Position numbers and translations under genes: made by a program. Under the pieces are notes generated by a model that saw only the letters and a program-made list of their open reading frames with translations, made no database searches and was not told the origin of the DNA. This document shows positions 20,092 to 27,837 of a stretch of 64,000 nt of DNA, piece by piece. Each line of letters starts with the position of its first letter. Positions within the stretch are counted from its first letter, which is position 1. This stretch comes from Gammaproteobacteria bacterium (GTDB lineage Bacteria; Pseudomonadota; Gammaproteobacteria; Arenicellales; Arenicellaceae): assembly GCA_013002025.1 (NCBI GenBank), contig JABDKW010000044.1:1-64000 (forward strand), in the 5' to 3' direction.

Positions 20092-21438
20092 ATGAGTAAA
20101 CCATTTTTTGGAACCGACGGAATACGCGGGCCGGTGGGCGTAGACCCCATCACACCGATCCGGATAGTGCATCTTGGCTGGGCATTGGGCACCGTAATTA
20201 AAAAGCATTTCGGTAAGAGCAATGTATTGGTGGGAAAAGATACGCGGGTATCCGGCTACCTGCTCGAATCATCGATGGAGGCAGGGCTGTCGTCGGCGGG
20301 TATGGACGTGACCATGCTGGGGCCGTTGCCAACGCCTGCGATTGCCTATCTGACCCAGACCGCACGCGCCGGCGCCGGTGTGGTAATCAGCGCTTCTCAC
20401 AACAGCTATACCGACAATGGGATCAAGTTTTTTTCCGCCAAAGGAAATAAAATTTCTGATGAGATTCAAGCTGAGATTGAAGCCCTTATGCAGCAGCCCA
20501 TGCAGGTCGTTCCATCAGAAGATCTTGGCAAGGCGTATCGTATGGATGATGCGGTGGGTCGCTATGTGGAGTTTTGCAAGGGCACCATACCGCGCCGCAT
20601 GGACTTTAAGGGTCTGAAAGTAGCGCTGGATTGCGCCAACGGGGCTGCCTATCAGTCTGCCCCCGCAGCTTTGCACGAACTGGGTGCCGAGGTGCATGTT
20701 ATAAACAATCAGCCCAATGGTTTTAATATTAACGAGGGTTGTGGCTCCACCCACCTCGAGGGCCTGCAAAAATTGGTTCTGGAACAGGGCTGTGATGTTG
20801 GTATTGCCTTTGACGGCGATGCCGATCGGGTGATTATGGTCGACCGGCATGGCAAGGTTGTAGATGGCGACCAGCTACTGTTTGTGATTGCGGACTCACA
20901 AAAAAAGCAGGGCCGGTTGAAGGGAGGCGTCGTCGGTACCCTGATGAGTAATTTCGGGCTGGAGACGGCTTTAAAGGAGCGCGACATTCCGTTTGTGCGG
21001 GCCAAAGTCGGTGACCGCTATGTATTACAGGAATTGCAGGCCAGAGACTGGACTCTGGGCGGTGAATCCTCGGGCCACATAATTTGCCTGGATAAAACCA
21101 CTACTGGTGATGGCCTGGTATCTGCACTGCAGGTTTTAACCCAAATGCAGTTTATGGAGCGACCACTGGATGAACTGGCGGCGGGCATGTCGATGCTGCC
21201 GCAATTGATGATTAATGTTCGCTTGCCGGACACTGCGGTCGCCAGCGACATTTGCCAGCTCGATGCCGTTGCAAAGGCCGTGCATCAAGCCGAAACGACT
21301 CTGGCCGGAAGTGGACGCGTATTGCTGCGGCCATCGGGTACCGAACCGGTGATCCGTGTAATGGTAGAGGGCAGCGACAATGAATTAGTGCAGAGTTGCT
21401 GCGAGGCGGTGGCCAAGGCTGTCACGGCGCAACTATAA
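20092..21438 (+). CDS. glmM: Phosphoglucosamine mutase GlmM
   Basis: A 448-residue enzyme that interconverts glucosamine-6-phosphate and glucosamine-1-phosphate on the way to UDP-GlcNAc. The start at 20092 gives MSKPFFGTDGIRGPVG, the standard N-terminus; the longer frame overlapping folP was discarded. The phosphoserine loop SASHNSYTDNG lies near residue 100, the metal-binding DGDADR near residue 243 and the phosphate-binding RPSGTEPVIRVM near the C-terminus. Confidence 0.97.
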   Translation: MSKPFFGTDGIRGPVGVDPITPIRIVHLGWALGTVIKKHFGKSNVLVGKDTRVSGYLLESSMEAGLSSAGMDVTMLGPLPTPAIAYLTQTARAGAGVVISASHNSYTDNGIKFFSAKGNKISDEIQAEIEALMQQPMQVVPSEDLGKAYRMDDAVGRYVEFCKGTIPRRMDFKGLKVALDCANGAAYQSAPAALHELGAEVHVINNQPNGFNINEGCGSTHLEGLQKLVLEQGCDVGIAFDGDADRVIMVDRHGKVVDGDQLLFVIADSQKKQGRLKGGVVGTLMSNFGLETALKERDIPFVRAKVGDRYVLQELQARDWTLGGESSGHIICLDKTTTGDGLVSALQVLTQMQFMERPLDELAAGMSMLPQLMINVRLPDTAVASDICQLDAVAKAVHQAETTLAGSGRVLLRPSGTEPVIRVMVEGSDNELVQSCCEAVAKAVTAQL

Positions 21439-21591
21439 CAACATAAAAAACTCGCCCAAAAACCGCCCCAAGGCCCATAGCACAAGCATTTCAGGTTGTT
21501 TTCAAACCCATCAAAACCCCCCGCATTAGTGTAGTTCTGGCGGGGTCGCTATGGTAACATCCGGCCTCGATTTACCAACCCTAATGAGCTG

Positions 21592-22389
21592 ATGGCACGA
21601 CGAATATTGGTCGCTGGAAATTGGAAGATGCACGGCAGTCAGAAAATGACTGACGACCTGATCTCCAATGTTGCCAATGCCTTGGTCGCAAGTGGTGCGC
21701 AGGCGCAGGGGTTTGATGTGTTGGTGTGCCCTCCGGCACCCTATTTGCAAACTGCCAGAGTCGTTATTGACGAATTTGCCAGCGGTTTGGGGTTTTATCT
21801 GGGTGCCCAGAATGTGAGTGCTCAGGCCAGCGGTGCATTTACCGGTGAAGTGTCGCTCGATATGTTGTCAGAATTTGGCTGCCAATATGTCTTATTAGGC
21901 CACTCTGAACGCCGGGAATTGTATGCAGAGTCTGACGCGATGGTGGCCGAAAAATTCGCCGCTTGCGTAGCTCATGAATCGGACATTGTGCCAGTGCTTT
22001 GCATCGGCGAAACCTTGCAACAAAGGCAAGCGGGCGATACCGAAGCGGTGGTTGCCCGGCAGCTTGATGCGGTCTTGGCCGTGACCGGCATCGCAGGTTT
22101 CGCCAACGCCGTTATCGCCTATGAGCCGGTCTGGGCGATTGGCACGGGTGAAACGGCCAGCCCCGAACAGGCGCAGCAGGTGCATGCGTTTATTCGCGGT
22201 AAATTGACGGCTCTGGACAGCTCTATTGGGGAGTCAATTCGACTCCTTTATGGGGGCAGTGTAAAACCGGGCAATGCCGCAGAGTTATTTGCCCAAAACG
22301 ATATCGACGGCGGCCTGATTGGCGGCGCGGCCATTGATGCCGCGAGCTTCATAGGAATTTGTGCTGCAGCTGCAAAGCTGAGCAATTGA
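21592..22389 (+). CDS. tpiA: Triosephosphate isomerase TpiA
   Basis: A 265-residue TIM barrel interconverting dihydroxyacetone phosphate and glyceraldehyde-3-phosphate. The catalytic lysine is in AGNWKMHG near residue 10, the histidine in LLGHSERRE near residue 102 and the glutamate in AYEPVWAIGTG near residue 180. It sits between glmM and secG, a common gammaproteobacterial arrangement. The 153 bases upstream show no clear terminator for glmM. Confidence 0.97.
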   Translation: MARRILVAGNWKMHGSQKMTDDLISNVANALVASGAQAQGFDVLVCPPAPYLQTARVVIDEFASGLGFYLGAQNVSAQASGAFTGEVSLDMLSEFGCQYVLLGHSERRELYAESDAMVAEKFAACVAHESDIVPVLCIGETLQQRQAGDTEAVVARQLDAVLAVTGIAGFANAVIAYEPVWAIGTGETASPEQAQQVHAFIRGKLTALDSSIGESIRLLYGGSVKPGNAAELFAQNDIDGGLIGGAAIDAASFIGICAAAAKLSN

Positions 22390-22413
22390 ACTACTTTAAA
22401 CCGAGTTTTTAAC

Positions 22414-22866
22414 ATGACCACAACTGTACTGATCATAGTAAATGTATTTTCTGCGCTGGCAATTATTGTGCTGGCCCTGATGCAACAAAGTAAGGGCGAT
22501 ATGGGTGCTGCCTTCGGCGGCGGCAGTTCGCAAAGTATGTTCGGCAGCCGCGGCTCGGCCAACTTCCTCAGCCGCACCACTGCCATTATGTGCGTGGTAT
22601 TTTTCCTCTCCAGCTTATCACTGGCCTATATCTACGCGCAGCGAGCCGGCTCTGACAGCGTAGTGAGTGGTGACTCGGTGATCGAGCAAAGCCAGCCTGT
22701 GGACAACGAACTGCCGACGATTGATGGTGCTTCAGCCACCGCAGAGGATTCTGCGGATGCTGCAGAAGAGGCCTCAGCAGACGCTCTGCCGTCCGTCCCG
22801 GGGGCGGAAGAGGCAAATGATACAAGCGCGCCGGAATTGCCGGCGGTGCCAGAGCCTGATAATTAA
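22414..22866 (+). CDS. secG: Protein translocase subunit SecG
   Basis: A 150-residue inner-membrane subunit of the SecYEG channel. Two hydrophobic helices (about residues 3-22 and 52-72) flank the conserved QQSKGDMGAAFGGGSSQSMFG loop. The C-terminal 70 residues are acidic, rich in Ala, Asp and Glu, and longer than in E. coli SecG. tRNA-Leu starts five bases past the stop, matching the secG-leuU order of E. coli, so the tRNA is probably processed from the secG transcript. Confidence 0.94.
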   Translation: MTTTVLIIVNVFSALAIIVLALMQQSKGDMGAAFGGGSSQSMFGSRGSANFLSRTTAIMCVVFFLSSLSLAYIYAQRAGSDSVVSGDSVIEQSQPVDNELPTIDGASATAEDSADAAEEASADALPSVPGAEEANDTSAPELPAVPEPDN

Positions 22867-22871
22867 TCCTT

Positions 22872-22956
22872 GCCCAAGTGGTGGAATTGGTAGACACGCT
22901 ATCTTGAGGGGGTAGTGGCGAGAGCCGTGCCGGTTCAAGTCCGGCCTTGGGCACCA
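22872..22956 (+). tRNA. tRNA-Leu (GAG)
   Basis: An 85-base class II tRNA with encoded CCA. The acceptor arms GCCCAAG and CTTGGGC pair perfectly, the D-arm reads TGGTGGAATTGGTAGACACG, the anticodon loop is TTGAGGG with anticodon GAG, and a short variable arm and GGTTCAAGTCC T-arm follow. It lies directly behind secG. Confidence 0.96.
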
Positions 22957-22983
22957 TTTTATATTTACGATACATATTCAACT

Positions 22984-23304
22984 ATGCCAAAAATTACCTA
23001 TATCGATTTCGAGGGAACCGAACGCAGTGTCGATGCCAATAATGGCGACAGCGTGATGGAAACCGCTACATCTAATGATATTCCCGGTATCGACGCCGAC
23101 TGTGGCGGTGCCTGTGCTTGTGCAACCTGTCACGTGTACGTGGATCAGGCCTGGACGGATGTGGTGGGGAAACCGGATGAATTAGAAGCGGAAATGCTTG
23201 ATGTTGCTGAGGATGTGCGGGAAACCTCGCGGCTTTCTTGCCAGATTCAAATCACCGATGCCATGGATGGTCTGATCGTAACCACACCGGAAAGCCAGTT
23301 TTAG
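22984..23304 (+). CDS. [2Fe-2S] ferredoxin, adrenodoxin type
   Basis: A 106-residue soluble electron carrier. Cluster ligands appear in [13 protein letters not shown], with C-x5-C-x2-C spacing, and in SRLSCQI near residue 86, the pattern of adrenodoxin/Fdx-like proteins. It is not in an isc operon here, so its partner is unknown. Terpredoxin- or monooxygenase-associated ferredoxins share the pattern. The start at 22984 gives [11 protein letters not shown]; the upstream extension runs through tRNA-Leu and was rejected. Confidence 0.85.
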   Translation: MPKITYIDFEGTERSVDANNGDSVMETATSNDIPGIDADCGGACACATCHVYVDQAWTDVVGKPDELEAEMLDVAEDVRETSRLSCQIQITDAMDGLIVTTPESQF

Positions 23305-23346
23305 AATATCACCGGCTGCACACATCATTTGTCGCAGCCAGGCGTT

Positions 23347-23907
23347 TTATTCAGGCCAAGAGCGCACAAAATCAGCGGGGTCGAGGCGCGGCACACGTTT
23401 GGCCCGGCCCGCTTTGCCCATATAAAGAAAGCCGACAATTTTCTCGTTGTCGGCTAAGCCGAGACCTTGATGGACTTCAGGTCTGAACATAAGCGCACCT
23501 GAACGCCATATAGCACCAAGTCCTTGCGCAAAAGCCGCCACCATCATCATTTGCGCACTGGCGCCGGCTGACAAAATCTGTTCGATTTCGGGCACTTTTT
23601 CATGCTCGGTAATGTGCGCGGCGACCACAATTACTAATGGCGCCCGTAAGGGCTTGGCACGCAATTTGGCCGCGCTCTCCGCATCCGGTTCGGCCCCATC
23701 CATCGCTGTTTTCGCGGTCAGCAATAACTCACCCAGTTGATGCCGGGCATCGCCCTCAATTTGAATAAAACGCCACGGTCGCAGGTTCTTGTGATCACAC
23801 GCCCGCAGGCCGGCCTTAAAAATATTCTTTAATTGCTCCGCACTCGGGCCGGGGCTTTCCAGCAGGTTAACGGAGTTTCGATTATGCAGAGCGCGGAGTG
23901 CGTCCAT
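23347..23907 (-). CDS. NAD(P)H nitroreductase, YdjA-like
   Basis: A 186-residue flavoprotein close in length to E. coli YdjA. The N-terminal RNSVNLL segment replaces the usual FMN-binding RRS motif. DHKNLRPWRFIQIEG near residue 40 and GLGAIWRSG near residue 130 fit the minimal nitroreductase fold. It probably reduces quinones or nitro compounds with FMN; the natural substrate is unknown. It converges with the ferredoxin gene, 42 bases away, with no clear terminator. Confidence 0.82.
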   Translation of the reverse strand: MDALRALHNRNSVNLLESPGPSAEQLKNIFKAGLRACDHKNLRPWRFIQIEGDARHQLGELLLTAKTAMDGAEPDAESAAKLRAKPLRAPLVIVVAAHITEHEKVPEIEQILSAGASAQMMMVAAFAQGLGAIWRSGALMFRPEVHQGLGLADNEKIVGFLYMGKAGRAKRVPRLDPADFVRSWPE

Positions 23908-24004
23908 AGCGGCAACAGAGCTTAAATTAGCAGGGCGTTTTGAAGTTACCTATTATGACTCATATGGCAACGAAGTCATCCATCCTTTGGACATTTCTAT
24001 TCGT

Positions 24005-24080
24005 TGGCTCCCCGAGCTGGACTCGAACCAGCGACCCAATGATTAACAGTCATTTGCTCTACCAACTGAGCTATCGGGGA
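24005..24080 (-). tRNA. tRNA-Asn (GTT)
   Basis: A 76-base tRNA with encoded CCA on the minus strand. The acceptor arms TCCCCGA and TCGGGGA pair perfectly, the anticodon in the CTGTTAA loop is GTT, and the D-arm (AGCTCAGTTGG) and T-arm (GGTTCGAGTCC) are standard. A near-consensus promoter lies 22-50 bases upstream. Confidence 0.96.
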
Positions 24081-24101
24081 ACAGTTTTTCAACGAAGGCG
24101 A

Positions 24102-24130
24102 ATCGTACTGATTCGACCATAGCCGGTCAA
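24102..24130 (-). promoter_or_regulatory. tRNA-Asn promoter
   Basis: On the minus strand TTGACC (24130-24125) and TACGAT (24107-24102) are separated by 17 bases. Transcription would start near 24095, about 15 bases before the tRNA. An imperfect dyad CGAATC/GATTCG overlaps the -10 box. Confidence 0.7.
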
Positions 24131-24166
24131 GTTGTTTCAGGGCTTTTTTGGCGCCTTATCTGGTCA

Positions 24167-24739
24167 TCATTCTAGGTCAGTTGCGGCATCGCATTTAGAG
24201 CGCATATGGGGGCTTGCAGTTTGCTTTATGCGCGTTCGACCAGAATGAAAAATGTATATGTGTCGGTAGTCTTGCCGAGCAGAATCGCAGAGCGTAAAGC
24301 CAGCACTGCGCGAACCTCCATTGGGAAAAAATCTGAGGCGGCCACGCTGATTGAATACCATGGTGATCTGTTCAGACCCCGCGAATTGATACACTAATTC
24401 ATCGCCCTCACTAAACTCGTTATCACGATCAAGGTCCATAAAGATCATCCACCCATGTGACCAATTGCGATAGGCTTCATAGTTGTCGTCGCAGGCCGGA
24501 CTTTTGTCTTGGTCTAGCCGACAAACATGCACCATTTCGCGATGCAATACCGCTGTAGAACGCGCCGTCATAAGCGATAACAACAGGTTATTGCTTTGCA
24601 CCAGCATCCGGTTGCGGTTCAAAATATTGCCGAAGCTAGGTACCGCCAGAGCCAACAGCAAAACGGCTAACGTCACCGCGAACAATAATTCAATAAGTGT
24701 CAGCCCACTGCGGCGCAGGCGCGGATTAACGGCTCGCAT
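24167..24739 (-). CDS. GspH/FimT-family type IV pseudopilin
   Basis: A 190-residue protein with a short basic leader and the prepilin cleavage motif SG/LTLIELLFAV, followed by a 20-residue hydrophobic helix, as in substrates of prepilin peptidase. The globular part contains two cysteines typical of GspH/FimT. It could be a minor pilin of a type IV pilus or the missing H pseudopilin of the gspDEFG set at 49-54.7 kb. A strong GGAGGAAA ribosome-binding site precedes the ATG. It stands alone, facing away from uvrB. Confidence 0.8.
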   Translation of the reverse strand: MRAVNPRLRRSGLTLIELLFAVTLAVLLLALAVPSFGNILNRNRMLVQSNNLLLSLMTARSTAVLHREMVHVCRLDQDKSPACDDNYEAYRNWSHGWMIFMDLDRDNEFSEGDELVYQFAGSEQITMVFNQRGRLRFFPNGGSRSAGFTLCDSARQDYRHIYIFHSGRTRIKQTASPHMRSKCDAATDLE

Positions 24740-24879
24740 GGTGTTTCCTCCTTGAAACAGTTAAATGAGAGTTCAGTGAAAATTTCTTCCACTGGCTTGA
24801 GAATAATTCACCCAGGTCGCCCGCACAATCACCCCCTCAGGTGAAATCAATGCGGTTCGGCATCTGTCCGGCAATCGCC

Positions 24880-24885
24880 TATAAT
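24880..24885 (+). promoter_or_regulatory. Likely -10 box of the uvrB promoter
   Basis: A perfect TATAAT lies 37 bases before the uvrB ATG. The -35 region is weak (TTCGGC at 18-base spacing). I see no full CTGT-N8-ACAG LexA site nearby, although uvrB is an SOS gene in E. coli. Confidence 0.5.
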
Positions 24886-24922
24886 ACGCGGTCGTGCAAT
24901 ATAGCTTACCTCCCCCGATTTC

Positions 24923-26923
24923 ATGCAACGAGCCTTTCAGCTAGTCAGTGATTATCAGCCTGCCGGCGACCAGCCGGGGGCCATTAAGCGCTTGGTTGAA
25001 GGATTGCAAAATGGTGAGGCGTTTCAGACGCTGTTAGGTGTAACTGGCTCTGGCAAGACCTTTACCATGGCCAATGTAATACAAACTTTACAACGGCCGA
25101 CAATCGTGATGGCGCCCAATAAAACGTTGGCGGCGCAACTGTATTCAGAGATGCGGGATTTTTTCCCGAATAATGCGGTGGAATATTTCGTTTCCTACTA
25201 CGATTATTATCAGCCTGAAGCCTATGTGCCCAGCTCAGACACATTTATCGAAAAGGACGCGTCGATAAACGAACACATCGATCAAATGCGCCTGTCCGCC
25301 ACCAAGTCCATCATCGAGCGCGAAGATGTCATTGTTGTGGCCACGGTTTCTGCGATCTACGGGCTGGGCGATCCGCAGGCTTACCATGAAATGATTCTGC
25401 ATTTAAGCGTGGGCGATATTATGGACCAACGCGCGATCCTTAAACGCCTGGCAGAACTGCAATACACGCGCAATGATACTGAGCTCAAGCGCGCTACCTT
25501 TCGGGTGCGCGGTGATGTAATCGATATTTACCCAGCTGAATCCGAACGCTACGCGATCCGGGTAGAGTTGTTCGGCGAAGACATTGAAAAAATTTCCCGC
25601 TTTGACCCACTCACTGGTGCGGTGGAGGAGGAACTGCAGCGCACCACGATTTTTCCCAAGTCACACTATGTTACTCCGCGGGTGAGGGTGCTCGAAGCAT
25701 GCGAGCAAATTCGCGAGGAATTGCGTGAGCGGTTGGCTCAGCTGCGCAGCCTGGATAAGCTGGTCGAAGCACAGCGCCTGGAACAACGCACCCTGTTTGA
25801 TCTGGAAATGATGCAGGAGCTCGGCTATTGCAATGGCATTGAAAATTACTCGCGCTTTCTGTCTGGCGCGCAGCCCGGGGAACCGCCTCCCACACTGATC
25901 CACTATCTGCCACCCAATGCCATGATGATATTGGATGAAAGCCACGTGCTGGTGCCGCAGCTGGGGGCGATGTACAAAGGCGACCGGTCGCGTAAGGAAA
26001 CCCTGGTTGAATACGGTTTTCGCCTGCCTTCCGCGATGGATAATCGACCGCTTAAGTTTGAGGAGTTTCGTATGATGATGCCGCAAACGGTGTTTGTGTC
26101 GGCGACTCCTGGCGACTATGAGCTGGCACAGAATCCAGACACCATCGATCAAGTGGTGCGACCGACGGGGCTAATCGACCCGAAGATTGAAGTGCGTCCA
26201 GTCGCAACTCAGGTTGATGACGTCTTGTCCGAGATTAACCGCCGCGTTAAAAAAGACGAACGCGTTTTGATCACGACACTCACCAAGCGTATGTCAGAAG
26301 ACTTGACCGATTACTTGAGCGATGCCGGGGTGCGGGTACGCTATTTGCACTCAGACATAGATACTGTCGAGCGGGTGGAGATAATTCGCGATTTAAGAGC
26401 CGGTGAATTTGATGTGTTGGTCGGCATCAACCTGTTGCGTGAAGGGCTCGACATGCCGGAGGTGTCGCTGGTGGCAATTCTGGACGCCGACAAAGAGGGT
26501 TTTTTGCGGTCTACCCGATCCCTGATACAGACCATCGGCCGGGCCGCCAGAAATCTGAATGGTACCGCCATTTTGTATGGCGATCGCGTTACCCGCTCTA
26601 TGCAGATCGCCATTGATGAAACCGAACGGCGTCGCCAGAAACAGCAGAAGCACAACGAGAAGCATGGCATTGTGCCGCAGAGTGTTCGCAAAGCGGTGCG
26701 CGATATTATCGACGGTGCCACCAGTGATGCCGCGCAGGAGCTAAGTAAGATCAAGCTGCCACAGGAGTCGATTGAGTTTGCCAATGACCCAAAGGAATTC
26801 GCCCGCGTGATGCGGCAGTTGGAAAAGGAGATGTATCAATACGCCGATAATCTGGAGTTTGAACAGGCCGCTCGCACCCGCGATCGTATTGAGGAACTGC
26901 GCGCCGGTTACTTCAAGTCCTAG
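24923..26923 (+). CDS. uvrB: UvrABC system protein B
   Basis: A 666-residue excision-repair helicase that verifies damage handed over by UvrA and recruits UvrC. Walker A GVTGSGKT is at residues 39-46. The [12 protein letters not shown] beta-hairpin lies near residue 95, DESHV marks helicase motif II and QTIGRAARN motif VI. The C-terminal UVR domain carries [22 protein letters not shown] in two overlapping halves, the UvrC contact. Full length, starting at ATG 24923. Confidence 0.98.
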   Translation: MQRAFQLVSDYQPAGDQPGAIKRLVEGLQNGEAFQTLLGVTGSGKTFTMANVIQTLQRPTIVMAPNKTLAAQLYSEMRDFFPNNAVEYFVSYYDYYQPEAYVPSSDTFIEKDASINEHIDQMRLSATKSIIEREDVIVVATVSAIYGLGDPQAYHEMILHLSVGDIMDQRAILKRLAELQYTRNDTELKRATFRVRGDVIDIYPAESERYAIRVELFGEDIEKISRFDPLTGAVEEELQRTTIFPKSHYVTPRVRVLEACEQIREELRERLAQLRSLDKLVEAQRLEQRTLFDLEMMQELGYCNGIENYSRFLSGAQPGEPPPTLIHYLPPNAMMILDESHVLVPQLGAMYKGDRSRKETLVEYGFRLPSAMDNRPLKFEEFRMMMPQTVFVSATPGDYELAQNPDTIDQVVRPTGLIDPKIEVRPVATQVDDVLSEINRRVKKDERVLITTLTKRMSEDLTDYLSDAGVRVRYLHSDIDTVERVEIIRDLRAGEFDVLVGINLLREGLDMPEVSLVAILDADKEGFLRSTRSLIQTIGRAARNLNGTAILYGDRVTRSMQIAIDETERRRQKQQKHNEKHGIVPQSVRKAVRDIIDGATSDAAQELSKIKLPQESIEFANDPKEFARVMRQLEKEMYQYADNLEFEQAARTRDRIEELRAGYFKS

Positions 26924-27032
26924 CGCAACGCGAGGCCATAGTGCAACGCACGTGTCGATTTGTTTATCCGACTAAATATTGCAATAACTTTTGGGTATAG
27001 TTACTTGATACCGTAGCCGCTATCCCGACATT

Positions 27033-27257
27033 ATGAAAGAGTACAAGGTTGTTATTTATCAGGAAGGCATGCTGGGCTCGTTAATTCTGGGCCAATCAAA
27101 AGTCGACCCGGTACGCTTCAGCGAATTCCTCAACTCTAATGCTGTGGATGGCTGGCGCGTAATAACGATGGAAAAAGACATCCGTAGAATGCTGCTGTTT
27201 TTTAAACGCGAGGCATTTTTGGTGTTGATGGAGCGCGACAAAAGCGACTCTGGTTGA
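27033..27257 (+). CDS. Small DUF4177-like protein
   Basis: A 74-residue soluble protein. It starts MKEYKVVIYQEG and contains LNSNAVDGWRVITMEKD followed by an FFKREAFLVLMER strand. This matches the general layout of DUF4177 proteins (an N-terminal strand, a GW motif and a final RE strand), whose function is unknown. It lies 23 bases before a small membrane protein gene and may be co-expressed with it. The family call is from pattern memory only. Confidence 0.65.
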   Translation: MKEYKVVIYQEGMLGSLILGQSKVDPVRFSEFLNSNAVDGWRVITMEKDIRRMLLFFKREAFLVLMERDKSDSG

Positions 27258-27280
27258 ATCTATTTAAGTGAGGTGGTCTT

Positions 27281-27493
27281 ATGCGAACGGCGTCAATATT
27301 TTGTTTGAGTGTGTGTGGCCTGTGGGTGCTGCTGGCAATTGTGGATATGTGGTTTGACATCATGAGCGCAGAAATGTTTATTAAAGTGACGATAACCCTC
27401 GGTTTACTTAGTATCCTGGTTCTGGCAGTGGCGCTGGTGCGGCGCGAGTACATGGACGAGAAGCAGTTGCGCAAGGACAAGTATATTGATTGA
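27281..27493 (+). CDS. Small two-helix membrane protein, unknown
   Basis: A 70-residue protein with two predicted membrane helices (about residues 5-24 and 33-53), a short acidic loop between them and a charged tail ending DEKQLRKDKYID. AGGTGG upstream of the ATG is a plausible ribosome-binding site. It is paired with the DUF4177-like gene. I do not recognise a family. Confidence 0.6.
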   Translation: MRTASIFCLSVCGLWVLLAIVDMWFDIMSAEMFIKVTITLGLLSILVLAVALVRREYMDEKQLRKDKYID

Positions 27494-27837
27494 CTCTCTG
27501 AGGGCATGCAGATCGACAAGGATTGATCGTTTCTCTCTTACAACCTGCTGATCCGGAGAAAATAGTCATTTGTTAATTAAATGCAATCAAAGCGATGTAT
27601 TATGTCGCTTTCAGCGCATTTAGATCTGGCGCAGTACCGCTTATAAAATAGCGAATGAGCCTGTGATAGGCTAAAGTAAGTGCAGGTTATTTAACAGCGC
27701 GCCTGCTTCTGTTGAATGATTGTGTCCATACGGTGCTGTCTCGAAATAGTCGGCTTCTGATGTGGGCACCCGCGTAGTTTGCCAAAAAAAGGTAGCAAAT
27801 AAAGTTGGCTTAAAAACAAAAGATGAGGAGTGAGACA
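27494..27837 (+). other. Intergenic region before the TonB receptor
   Basis: These 344 bases hold no convincing gene. A perfect 7-bp stem (AAAGCGA at 27589-27595, TCGCTTT at 27605-27611) has no T-run. A clear GAGGAG ribosome-binding site at 27825-27830 belongs to the next gene. I found no recognisable Fur or other operator. Confidence 0.5.

Noticed and set aside
24841-24922. LexA-binding site at the uvrB promoter
   Set aside because: A CTGT is present but the ACAG half at the right spacing is missing.
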